Of a DNA stretch of 64,000 nt, positions 17,825 through 25,923 are shown piece by piece; the stretch's first letter is position 1, and every line of letters starts with the position of its first letter. The stretch is from W1P20-047 sp045118335 (lineage in GTDB: Bacteria; Actinomycetota; Coriobacteriia; Coriobacteriales; Eggerthellaceae). The position numbers and the translations under genes are program-made. The notes beneath the pieces were generated by a model. That model was not told the origin of the DNA and made no database searches. It saw only the letters and a list, made by a program, of their open reading frames with translations. The stretch is taken from contig JBGUXY010000052.1 in NCBI GenBank assembly GCA_045118335.1, positions 35,683 to 99,682 of the forward strand, in the 5' to 3' direction.

Positions 17825-19279
17825 TCAGCGAGCAGCAAACTCATAGGGGATGTCCGATAATCCGCATAAGCAGTCCAGGGCAGCCTGAGCAGACGGCTCG
17901 GTGGTTGACGGGGTCTTCCAATGGCGCACGAGGGACTCAGGCGGTTGGCGGTATGTGAGCACGCGAGGTGTCCCATCCGAATCCCACACGTTACGTGGAG
18001 GGTTTGCCCGAGGATCCATGGCGCGCTCCACCTCCACCGGATCGTCCACACGTGCTAGCAGGTGGCCCACGGACAGTTCGCATTTCCAGAGGTTCGCACG
18101 TTTCTCCTGTGCGAGGATGACGAGCGTTCCGAGGTCGTTCGCGCACAGGCGAATGTTCTTGTCCGCATACACGCCATACGTGCATATCCAGTTCAAGAGC
18201 TCCTCTTGCTCCGAATCGCAAAGCGGGGGAATGAGAAGGGTCGTCGCCGATTCGCAACAAGACAGCGAACCATCCATCGCAGCCGTAAGCGCTTTGTAGT
18301 CGGTCTCGCTGCCCCGGTAGACACGGCCTTCGCTGTCTTTCGGAGGGCAAATGGGCTCGACGGAGCGCCGGCTCTGGGCGGCTTCACCGTAATAGCATGC
18401 ACATTCGCCGCCGAACGTAACGCGATAGAGAGCTTGGCGCTGCTCGTCGGTCTGCATCGCCTCGGCCTCGCATAGGAAACGCAACGCACGGAGACGCTCT
18501 TCCAGCGGTCGGCCCCTCCCCCCGATTTTCGCAAAGCCCACACCAGCTGCCTGGAACTGCCCGAGGTGACAAGCGGCACATGGATACGGCTGCAGATAAG
18601 TGCGACTCTTCCCCAAGCAGGCATGCGTGCGATAGGTGGTGTCGAACGTGTATAACGGCAAAGCTTCCGGCGCGTCCTCTCCAGGAGCGCGATCGGGATA
18701 CGATACGCCATGGCGATGGCGGCAATAACCGTCGACCCAGGGGCACTTGTCGAAGAAGGCCATCACCTCGGCTTCGATGCCGCCGCAAGCGCGAAGCAGC
18801 CGCGCCGCCTCTTGCGGTCCCACGAAACGCGGCAGCACCACACGGGTCACACCTAGTTCCCGGTAGGCGTGCAGAGTTGACGTGTTCTGAGCCACAGCTA
18901 GAAGAGACAGACAACGGGTAATACCCGTGTTGCCTTTGAGGCGCCAAAGCAATCCCAAATCGCTCGCGATGACCCCTGTTCCTCCCATGCGCTCGAAGTC
19001 TTTACACAAATCCACCAGGTAGTCCAGCTGTGGCTCGGTGTAACGGGAGTTGAGCGCAAGATAGAGAGGCGCACCTTTGCACCGGGCAGCATCCGCCATC
19101 TGGGAAAGCTCTTCCCGGGTATTCAAATTAGCTGCACCCTGCCGGCGGGTCGCACTATCGTGGTCGCCGTAACGTTCCACCCACCACGCATCCTGGTATC
19201 CGCAATACAGCTCGGCAGCACCAGCGTCAACGAGATAGGGCACCTCGCTGACAGCGTTCACGGGCACCACGTATTTCAC
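17825..19279 (-). CDS. U32 family peptidase-like protein
   Basis: 484 residues. The N-terminal half matches the U32/collagenase-like fold: VDAGAAELYCGYQD, LNTREELSQMADAARCKG, LALNSRYTEPQLDYLVDL, VIASDLGLL. Cys residues in CPWVDGYCRHRHG and PCAACHLGQF resemble the iron-sulfur ligands seen in UbiU/UbiV and RlhA-type U32 proteins. GTG at 19279 (VKYVVPVNAV) is preferred to ATG 19309 because GGGAG precedes it. U32 proteins include rRNA and ubiquinone hydroxylases as well as supposed peptidases; substrate unknown here. Confidence 0.8.
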   Translation of the reverse strand: MKYVVPVNAVSEVPYLVDAGAAELYCGYQDAWWVERYGDHDSATRRQGAANLNTREELSQMADAARCKGAPLYLALNSRYTEPQLDYLVDLCKDFERMGGTGVIASDLGLLWRLKGNTGITRCLSLLAVAQNTSTLHAYRELGVTRVVLPRFVGPQEAARLLRACGGIEAEVMAFFDKCPWVDGYCRHRHGVSYPDRAPGEDAPEALPLYTFDTTYRTHACLGKSRTYLQPYPCAACHLGQFQAAGVGFAKIGGRGRPLEERLRALRFLCEAEAMQTDEQRQALYRVTFGGECACYYGEAAQSRRSVEPICPPKDSEGRVYRGSETDYKALTAAMDGSLSCCESATTLLIPPLCDSEQEELLNWICTYGVYADKNIRLCANDLGTLVILAQEKRANLWKCELSVGHLLARVDDPVEVERAMDPRANPPRNVWDSDGTPRVLTYRQPPESLVRHWKTPSTTEPSAQAALDCLCGLSDIPYEFAAR

Positions 19280-19558
19280 GGCATCTCCCTCAAGCCAGTC
19301 AATGTGCATTCATGCAGCACCATCGCCGCAGAAGCCTTCCCCAACACGGAACATCGCATCGTCAAGTGAATCATCGCAATCCGAAGCAGCAGTCTTCGAG
19401 ACCGCGAGAACCGCAGTATATTCTATACGCAGATTCGCACCAAGACCATTCATCGAAGGGCCTCTTTCCCTGATGTCCTCATATGCACACCCCTTCTGTT
19501 ACCATTGGCATGTGAAAGACGCGTCGCCACCATTGCTTCGCAAGACAGGAGATGGAAG

Positions 19559-20422
19559 TTGAAAGACCTTTGGCAAAGAGGCAGTGCACTGTGGGCGGAA
19601 TTCTCGCGCATGAACGCAACCACATATGCCTCGAGCATTTGCTACTTCAGCTTCCTGTCGATCGTACCTTTGCTCGCCCTGTGCATATCGCTCGTATCGA
19701 TAGTGGGCATCGAGCAGCAAGAGGTGGTCTTGTTCTTCTGCAGTCTCCTGCCAGATGCTCTCCATGATTTCGTGAAAGCGCTGGTCAAAGATGCGTTCGT
19801 CCGCTCAGATGTCGCGTTTTCCGTGTCCTCCATCACGTTGCTCTGGTCGGCATCCAAGGGCATGAAGGCCCTTCGGCGTGGACTGAACGCAGCTTACGCG
19901 GTAGAGGAAACGCGCAATTTCGTGCACATCGCAGTCGTCTCTATCGTCGCGGTGCTCATCTTGGGTTTACTACTTACGGCGGTCATGTGCCTTATCTTCA
20001 GCGGGGTTGTAGTGAACGTCATCAACACGCTTTTTCCCGACGCCCACGTGCAAAAGGGCATCTTGACCACGGTCGACCTGATTGCGACCATGGTGCTGGG
20101 GACGTTCGGACTCGCCGCATGCTATGCTTTTCTGCCCGCCGAAAGGCAGCGTTACGCCGCCCAGCTTCCAGGCGCCTTGTGCTCGGCACTCGCATGCAGC
20201 GTCTTCACGTTCGGGTTCTATATCTATATCGACAATTTCAGCAACTTCACAGTGCTCTATGGCAGCATAGCCACCGTGGCGGTATTCCTTTTCTGGATGT
20301 ACCTCGTCTTCAACATTCTGCTTGCAGGCGGGTTCATCAACCGCATTCTGAAAGACATGCGCAAGGGAGTGGCAGACTCGGCTTCATCAGACGCTGCGAG
20401 AAGCCAAGATGCCCATCAATAG
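19559..20422 (+). CDS. YihY/BrkB family inner membrane protein
   Basis: 287 residues with about six membrane helices, of the former RNase BN family. Family features: N-terminal amphipathic LWQRGSALWAEFSRMNATTY, first helix YFSFLSIVPLLALCISLV, conserved YAVEETRN segment, late VAVFLFWMYLVFNILLAGG. Start is taken as TTG 19559, with AGGAG 7 bases upstream. The open frame upstream lacks family likeness. Function of the family is still unclear; possibly transport or envelope maintenance. Converges on the next radical SAM gene. Confidence 0.83.
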   Translation: MKDLWQRGSALWAEFSRMNATTYASSICYFSFLSIVPLLALCISLVSIVGIEQQEVVLFFCSLLPDALHDFVKALVKDAFVRSDVAFSVSSITLLWSASKGMKALRRGLNAAYAVEETRNFVHIAVVSIVAVLILGLLLTAVMCLIFSGVVVNVINTLFPDAHVQKGILTTVDLIATMVLGTFGLAACYAFLPAERQRYAAQLPGALCSALACSVFTFGFYIYIDNFSNFTVLYGSIATVAVFLFWMYLVFNILLAGGFINRILKDMRKGVADSASSDAARSQDAHQ

Positions 20423-20517
20423 CAAGCATGCCTGGAAATGAAGGTATGCTAGACCATGCTGCTGGCTACGCAATTGCAGATAAAGCGCACGAGTACATGA
20501 TCGGCCTCCTGTAGAGG

Positions 20518-21969
20518 TCATGAACACATTTTCACGAACAGGGCGAATGAACGTTCGTTCACCACTTCGAGCGTTTTTTGAATCTCCTTGCAGGGTTCAT
20601 GGTTTCCTGCAAGAAACGCCTTCGCACTTGCATAGGGTTCCGATATGGCTGCTTGCATCCACGTTCCCATAAGGTCCTGCGTTGCCCTGGAAAAGCGTCG
20701 GTAGAATGCTTCCTCTTCGTCACCCATCATCTGGAAGCCAGCAGCATCGACGTCTTTCGGCGCCAGTGCGCACCCGGGAAACGCAATTAGCCGGCTCAAC
20801 GCTGCCCGATGGCTGTAAATGCCCAGTTCATGGAGCTGATGCACCTCGTGCAATGCCCCTTCCACCGTCTGATCCGCATGCCAAAGGATATAACCTGGCT
20901 GCACGGTTATGCCTGTCTGGCGAAACGCTGAGAGCACTTCGGGCAGCGCCTCGAGGTCCATCGGCTTGCGCCATCGCTGCAGGGTTTTCGGGTCTAGGGA
21001 CTCGATGCCAAAGAACACGCGGGTCAGGCCAGCCCGATGTAACCGTTCGAGGCGAAGTGCAAGCTGCCCTTGATGGCAGAGCGCGGCATAGCGCATCTCG
21101 CAGGCAAAGGCCACTCGCATCTGACGTGCATCCAGCTCATCAGCCAGCGCTTCCAAGCGCTCGATCGGACCGAAATCATCGTCCACGAAGTTGAAGATGG
21201 GAGGAAGGCCCACATTCTCGAGCCGCGCAGTTTCCCGTTGCATCTCGTCCACGACCAATTCCAAGCTGCGCGGACGCCACCGCCGCAAGTCCTCAGGCAG
21301 CGACGGTGTGGCGCAGAATGCACATGCGCCCTTGCATCCGCGCGACGTCTGCATGTTCACCGCGCATCCCAAGCGGGCGTAATCCACCAAGTTGGGCCGA
21401 TATGGTATCGCCCACTCGTCAGGCGAGCATGCGGAAGGCACAACGCCCGAGGCGGCTGGAACCTCTCCGCCGTAACGACATTCCAAGGCCATCCGCAACA
21501 ACGCGACCTCGCCTTCGCCACGCAGCAGCGTGAAACGCGAAGGAAGCATCCGCTTCGCCTGTTCCGGCGAGGTGGTCACGAACACGCCACCCGCAACGAA
21601 ACGCGCCTCGGGCCACCAGGCACTCAAGCGGCTCGCGATGCGCCTCGCATCGGGAACGTCCGATTGCGTCATGAGAGAGAAGCCCACCAGGTCGGGTGCC
21701 GCTCCATCGGGGTAAGCCTCCCGCAGCACCTCGAAGAACCCGATTGGTTCGGCGGAGCTGGACGAGCGTGGACCATCCGTACATGCAGGGTCGTCTTCAA
21801 GAGAGAGGTCTGCCTGCCGCTTTCTTGCGCCCAGGCGACGATCGGCGATGCGAACCTCATCAATACCGCGCGATCGCAGATACGCCGCCAGCCGCTCGAT
21901 GCCCAGAGGCTCGGCGAACTCCTGCTCGTCGCCTTCGCAGAGCGGGCGGATCAACAGCACCGATGCCAT
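20518..21969 (-). CDS. B12-binding-domain radical SAM protein
   Basis: 483 residues. N-terminal cobalamin-binding-like Rossmann domain (ASVLLIRPL, LVGFSLMTQSDVPDARRIA, FVAGGVFVTTSP) followed by a radical SAM core with CKGACAFC as the CxxxCxxC cluster ligand set in TSRGCKGACAFCATPSLP, and a C-terminal helical region. ATG 21969 has GGAAGG nearby; a GTG two codons earlier is possible. Resembles BchE/MTTase-like families of unknown substrate. No peptide or tailoring neighbour is obvious; it converges with the YihY gene. Confidence 0.85.
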   Translation of the reverse strand: MASVLLIRPLCEGDEQEFAEPLGIERLAAYLRSRGIDEVRIADRRLGARKRQADLSLEDDPACTDGPRSSSSAEPIGFFEVLREAYPDGAAPDLVGFSLMTQSDVPDARRIASRLSAWWPEARFVAGGVFVTTSPEQAKRMLPSRFTLLRGEGEVALLRMALECRYGGEVPAASGVVPSACSPDEWAIPYRPNLVDYARLGCAVNMQTSRGCKGACAFCATPSLPEDLRRWRPRSLELVVDEMQRETARLENVGLPPIFNFVDDDFGPIERLEALADELDARQMRVAFACEMRYAALCHQGQLALRLERLHRAGLTRVFFGIESLDPKTLQRWRKPMDLEALPEVLSAFRQTGITVQPGYILWHADQTVEGALHEVHQLHELGIYSHRAALSRLIAFPGCALAPKDVDAAGFQMMGDEEEAFYRRFSRATQDLMGTWMQAAISEPYASAKAFLAGNHEPCKEIQKTLEVVNERSFALFVKMCS

Positions 21970-22072
21970 GGGCACATGCCTTCCGGAAAATCACTGGAAG
22001 CAGCATTCGGCACCTGAACGCAACGCGTTCCCGTCCTCATCGCCACTCCCATCGCCACGGTCCAATCGCAAA

Positions 22073-22108
22073 GAGGAATCCCCCGCGTATGCACGTTGGG
22101 GATTCCTC
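22073..22108 (-). terminator. Terminator of the Cys-rich peptide/SPASM operon
   Basis: Perfect 11-bp stem GAGGAATCCCC (22073-22083) with GGGGATTCCTC (22098-22108). On the minus strand it is followed by TTTGCG. It lies 53 bases past the lipoprotein stop at 22161. Confidence 0.85.
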
Positions 22109-22160
22109 GTCACGCTCGGCACGACTGTTGAAGTGCAACTCCATGGACGCCCGAACAGGT

Positions 22161-23033
22161 TTACCCTTCGGAAGCACCTTCGGCAAGCCCGGTCGACTCT
22201 CCCACAGCCTCGATGTAGGCTAACAGCTGCTCGCTATCGGAGTCCTCGGGATACTGTTCCAGTTGATACTGTATGGATTCCTCGATGGAGGCATATTCCT
22301 CGCTCGCCCGGGAGTCAGATTCCTGCTGGGCTTCGTAAAGATCGGTCTCGATGCTGTTCCAGATATTGTTGTAGGTAAACGATCCATAGTATTCGTTGAA
22401 GCCCTCTTCGTCTTCATTCAGCAGGCTGAATACGCCCTCTCCGCCAGCGGCGATAATCGTTTCGTCGAGGACTTCCACGATGTCGCTTTGCCCGTATCCG
22501 CACGCCGTGGCCGCCACCTGCGCGTTCAGCAGGCATCCCTTGTCATCGGGGAACAGGTAGACGCACTTGAGAGCCTGTTTCAGCGCCTCTTCCTCATCGC
22601 CATACTGCAACAGCGCGAGCGTCAGGTTCACGTTGGCCCCGTAATGCAGCGGATCGTTTGCCAAGATCGTCTGATACGAGTTCCTGGCATCGAAGTAGTT
22701 CCCCTCGCGATACTCGGAATTCGCTCTGGCAAACAGATCAGCCCACTGAGATGCGAGTTCCTCGCTCGACGATTCCTTTTCCGAAGCCTCCTCCTTGGCC
22801 ATCTCGGCTTCGGATATCATCGCGTCCATGTTCATGAGGAGTTCATCGAAGTCGCGAGGTGCATATCCTTCATAGGGTCTTTCTTCCTGCGCCTGCTCCG
22901 CCTCGGCCGCCGCCTCCTGTTCGGCTTGGATTGCCTCATCTCCCGACATTCCGTTCTGAGAGTTCCCGCATGCTGACAGGGCAAACGCCAGAACCGCTGC
23001 CGCGACGGCAACCGTCAGTTTTCTGAACATCAT
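22161..23033 (-). CDS. TPR lipoprotein, last gene of the Cys-rich peptide operon
   Basis: 290 residues from ATG 23033 (AGGAGG 6 bases upstream). Lipoprotein signal MMFRKLTVAVAAAVLAFA with lipobox LSAC, an acidic Ala/Glu/Gln-rich linker, then TPR-like helices (ADLFARANSEYREGNYFDAR, NVNLTLALLQYGDEEEALKQ). The C-terminal 80 residues are acidic and helical. It begins 10 bases after the Cys-rich peptide stop and ends at the operon terminator, so it is co-transcribed with the maturase. An outer-face partner for the modified peptide is plausible, but no motif proves it. Confidence 0.75.
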   Translation of the reverse strand: MMFRKLTVAVAAAVLAFALSACGNSQNGMSGDEAIQAEQEAAAEAEQAQEERPYEGYAPRDFDELLMNMDAMISEAEMAKEEASEKESSSEELASQWADLFARANSEYREGNYFDARNSYQTILANDPLHYGANVNLTLALLQYGDEEEALKQALKCVYLFPDDKGCLLNAQVAATACGYGQSDIVEVLDETIIAAGGEGVFSLLNEDEEGFNEYYGSFTYNNIWNSIETDLYEAQQESDSRASEEYASIEESIQYQLEQYPEDSDSEQLLAYIEAVGESTGLAEGASEG

Positions 23034-23043
23034 TGCAGCCTCC

Positions 23044-23436
23044 TTAATGCACGGGGACGCATGCGCACGGCGCACCGCAGCTAACATATCCGCCCGAACT
23101 GCCGGTGTCGGTATCGCAGGTGCAGCTCGTATACCCATCGCAGCTGCATACGCCTTCGCACGTGCACACGCTCTCGCAGGTGCACACGCTCTCGCAGGTG
23201 CACACGCTGTCGCACGTGCACACCACATGCGTGGTAGCCACCGTGTCGCAAGTGCAGTACTCGCCCATCACATAAACGGGAACATCCTCGGGATCGTCAT
23301 AGTCTTCCACGAAGTAGGTCTTCATGCTTGGCTTGAACACGGAATTGCCATCCACGATAATTTCGATCTGCGGCTTGGGCAACGCCTCTTCGTTGGGCTC
23401 GCCAATCGTGCGGTCGTTGTACGTCTCATCGGCCAT
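23044..23436 (-). CDS. Cys-rich repeat peptide, candidate RiPP precursor
   Basis: 130 residues from ATG 23436, with GGGAGG 7 bases upstream; the start lies inside the last 11 bases of the SPASM gene. Residues 1-60 form a Cys-free acidic leader (PKPQIEIIVDGNSVFKPSMK in its centre). Residues 61-130 hold 17 Cys, with eight CxC pairs at 61/63, 73/75, 79/81, 85/87, 91/93, 97/99, 105/107 and 124/126. Between 73 and 99 the unit VCTC(D/E)S repeats every six residues, placing Asp or Glu next to each pair. There is no signal peptide. Position directly behind a radical SAM/SPASM maturase suggests a thioether-modified peptide (ranthipeptide or sactipeptide type). A metal-binding protein is the alternative. 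Confidence 0.75.
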   Translation of the reverse strand: MADETYNDRTIGEPNEEALPKPQIEIIVDGNSVFKPSMKTYFVEDYDDPEDVPVYVMGEYCTCDTVATTHVVCTCDSVCTCESVCTCESVCTCEGVCSCDGYTSCTCDTDTGSSGGYVSCGAPCACVPVH

Positions 23437-24838
23437 CGGAGGACCTCCCATCTTCTTGTGGTTTCCAATCGAGCTTGCGTTGTATCTGATTCAGAGTGAG
23501 CGCACGGCTGATCTGACAGCGCACGCTCCCGCGATGCTGCTCCAATTCGATGCCGTCGAGCACCTTGGCAGCGCAGTCGCCCGCGCAATGCCAACGGCAG
23601 AAGCAGTCATCGCAATACGCTATGTTATGCACGCACAAACGGGAGAGCTCGTCGAGCTTCGACTGGTCGAACACGAAATCCCCCACTTGCTCGTCGAATC
23701 GCCCGAAGAAGAAGCGCTCCGCGCGCGGATCGCTGCGGTAGCTCACCTCGTAGCAGGCGGTCACGTCTCCTGTGGGCGTGACGGTGAAACTCCCGCTGCT
23801 CACTTTGCAGAACGAATCGACCACCATGTCCTGACGGGCCCCGGAAAACACCAGGCGAATGCCCTTCTCTCGAGCCACCTGCAGCGACGCCAGGTAGCAG
23901 TCGACGAACGCCTCGGATGTGGGCATGGTGTCGGCCGAGGTCACGCACCTGCCGCATTCCCACACCGGCTCGAAGTGCAGCTGCTCCAGCCCCGGATAAT
24001 TATCCGCCACGAACGCGACGATCTCGGGCATGCGGTCGACCATCGCAGCCGTGACCGTAGTGCGGATGCCAAAACCCAGCCCGGCTTGCGCTATGCGGCG
24101 CATCGTGCGGTCCACACCTGCGAACGACCCTCGACCACCTGCCACCGGACGATTCGCATCTTGGAATTCCGGCAAGCCGTCAAACGAGATGTTCACCGAA
24201 TGGAAGTTGGCCACCAGGAAGTCCAGTTGCTCGTCGGTAAGCACGCCGTTGGTAGCCGCGTTGAACACTGCTGGAACACCGAGCTGTTCGGACACGTCCT
24301 GGCCATACCAAACGATCTCGCGGATCAGGTCGAAAGCGCAGAACGGCTCTCCGTTGCCGTGAATGGAGACGAGAAAGTTGCGGATAGGTTCCCCCTCAGC
24401 AGAGCGATCCCTCGCGTTTTTCGCGATCAGGTCGATCGCGCGCTTGGCGACATCGAGGTTCATAGTAGAAAGCGGCTCGCCACTGCCGCCTCCTTCCCCG
24501 CCGAACGCATAGCAATAGCTGCAGCGCAGATTGCAGCGGTTAGTGGGAAACAACGTCACCTGAACTGGGCGGAAACCCACTTCATGATGAGGTAGCGGGC
24601 GCTCCTCGAAAAAGCCCCGCTCCTCGAATAGACGCACGACTGACTGCTCGTCGGTCGACATGCTGTCAAGCACCTGAGGGTTATCCGCATACGCGAGAGC
24701 TGCGGCTACCGCCGACTCGTTGGCACGAGCCATCAAGCGCCCTAACGGGGCATAGAGAATCGGGCCGCGCTCGTCGCGAAGCACGAACAGCTCGCGCGCC
24801 GTCGATGCATCTGCGCCATGTTGGAAAGACTGGTTCAC
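23426..24838 (-). CDS. Radical SAM/SPASM peptide maturase
   Basis: 470 residues. N-terminal 80 residues are helical and acidic. The radical SAM core starts at TLFPTNRCNLRCSYCYAFGG, with CxxxCxxC as CNLRCSYC. Glycine-rich and GNGEPF motifs follow. The C-terminal SPASM region has Cys in FCKVSSGSFTVTPTGDVTAC and the cluster CVHNIAYCDDCFCRWHCAGDC, enough for two auxiliary [4Fe-4S] clusters, as in anaerobic sulfatase and thioether maturases. GTG start at 24838 with AGAGG upstream. The stop overlaps the Cys-rich peptide start by 11 bases, and the PqqD-like gene ends 10 bases upstream, so this is a coupled maturation cassette. Confidence 0.9.
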   Translation of the reverse strand: MNQSFQHGADASTARELFVLRDERGPILYAPLGRLMARANESAVAAALAYADNPQVLDSMSTDEQSVVRLFEERGFFEERPLPHHEVGFRPVQVTLFPTNRCNLRCSYCYAFGGEGGGSGEPLSTMNLDVAKRAIDLIAKNARDRSAEGEPIRNFLVSIHGNGEPFCAFDLIREIVWYGQDVSEQLGVPAVFNAATNGVLTDEQLDFLVANFHSVNISFDGLPEFQDANRPVAGGRGSFAGVDRTMRRIAQAGLGFGIRTTVTAAMVDRMPEIVAFVADNYPGLEQLHFEPVWECGRCVTSADTMPTSEAFVDCYLASLQVAREKGIRLVFSGARQDMVVDSFCKVSSGSFTVTPTGDVTACYEVSYRSDPRAERFFFGRFDEQVGDFVFDQSKLDELSRLCVHNIAYCDDCFCRWHCAGDCAAKVLDGIELEQHRGSVRCQISRALTLNQIQRKLDWKPQEDGRSSDGR

Positions 24839-24848
24839 GGCAATCCTC

Positions 24849-25295
24849 TTATGCAGGATTCTCCACGAGGTTCACGTAGACCTCGTTCTGCAGGTAGCCC
24901 GATTGCCCCAGCGTGACGAAGAACGATGCAACATCAGCCACATCGAGTTCCTGGCCCAATGCTACCTGCGCCTCATCTGCTATGCCGTCGAGGCTGCGGG
25001 TGCCATCAGCCAGCTCCATGAGCTGGACACCGGTGCCATCGACGGTGAACAGCTCGGTGTTCCCAAAGAAACCCGAGTAAGCGTCGTCATCCACAGCTAC
25101 CAGGTCGATGTCGCCCTGCATGAGGGGCCCTACCGCCTCGTCTATCGCAGCTCCATCGGGGGTAGTGTACACCAGCCCCTCGCGAGCCTGTTCGGTAGGC
25201 GCAGCCTGCTCGCGCGAACCGGCGAATCCCAAGCCAGCACCAGCCGCCAGTATAGCCAGCCCGAACGCGCCTTTCACAAACGTCCTTCGCTCCAT
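24849..25295 (-). CDS. Tat-signal protein with PqqD-like domain
   Basis: 148 residues from ATG 25295, with AAGGGG 6 bases upstream. The N-terminus MERRTFVKGAFGLAILAAGA is a twin-arginine signal (RRTFVK) with a weakly hydrophobic core and possible cleavage after about residue 30. The C-terminal 80 residues read like a PqqD/RiPP recognition element: LFTVDGTGVQLMELADGTRS, a spacer, DVADVASFFVTLGQSGYLQN. It is the first gene of the operon with the SPASM maturase. PqqD domains normally bind leader peptides in the cytoplasm, so an export signal is odd. The domain match is by eye. Confidence 0.68.
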   Translation of the reverse strand: MERRTFVKGAFGLAILAAGAGLGFAGSREQAAPTEQAREGLVYTTPDGAAIDEAVGPLMQGDIDLVAVDDDAYSGFFGNTELFTVDGTGVQLMELADGTRSLDGIADEAQVALGQELDVADVASFFVTLGQSGYLQNEVYVNLVENPA

Positions 25296-25327
25296 ATGCA
25301 TCCCCTTCTCCATAGGGAAACCGTTAT

Positions 25328-25433
25328 CGGGGTATCCTTAAACCGAGAAACGGTCCAACTGGCAGAACTGCCAACCACTTCGACTCTATCGAAGCTGGTG
25401 AAATCAAAACCCCGATACCCCGCTCATGAGCGG
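25328..25433 (-). ncRNA. Structured 5' leader RNA of the Cys-rich peptide operon (candidate riboswitch or attenuator)
   Basis: On the minus strand, between the -10 element and the first gene, a closing 9-bp helix forms from 25414-25422 with 25328-25336 (CGGGGTATC/GATACCCCG, perfect). Inside lie three hairpins: 25378-25394 (CTTCGA/TCGAAG), 25360-25373 (TGGCAG/CTGCCA) and 25343-25353 (CCG/CGG with purine loop). The self-complementary CCGCTCATGAGCGG at 25420-25433 shares three bases with the closing helix, so two pairings compete. It ends 33 bases before the start codon. No known riboswitch consensus was recognised. Confidence 0.55.
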
Positions 25434-25446
25434 TTTCGCTTGAGTA

Positions 25447-25452
25447 ATTATA
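25447..25452 (-). promoter_or_regulatory. -10 element of the Cys-rich peptide operon
   Basis: Consensus TATAAT on the minus strand, about 150 bases before the first start codon and just before the structured leader. The -35 region about 17 bases away (CTGCAT) is poor, so an activator or alternative spacing may be involved. 25453-25923 otherwise shows only a GAGTC/GACTC inverted pair at 25598-25628 and the next gene's promoter. Confidence 0.5.
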
Positions 25453-25923
25453 CGATGCAGAACCCCTGAATGCAGGAAGACTCTGACATTTTTATACGGC
25501 AAACCAGCAGACGGCGTCTTTCGCGTGATACGCGACGACGCCTCATCGATGTCAGATGATTCAACGACCTTGCTGATCCGCTTAGATTCCGTTCCGATGA
25601 GTCGGTTGCCTTCATCCCCATTGACTCACTCCACCCGCTATCGAAAACTGCGCGTCTTGCGAATGAACCTGCGAAATGCTGACACTCACCACGAGCTCAT
25701 ATGATGTCCGGAATGGCACCTCAAGCTACCCAGAACGTCGAACTTGAGGTAATAACCTATCCCATTGACCTGCCTTCACTGGCATTGAACCGACTCGGCT
25801 GAAACTCTTTTCGGGCACGACCTGACTAGAACTGATTCCGCAATCATGATGTACAATTGAATTGCTATAAAGTCGTTTCCCGATGTCAGCCCTTTTGCCG
25901 GAAGCATCTTTGAGGAGGACGCC

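Noticed and set aside
25328..25433. Leader RNA as a known cobalamin or TPP riboswitch
   Set aside because: Neither the B12 box nor the TPP CTGAGA/ACCTGA signatures are present.
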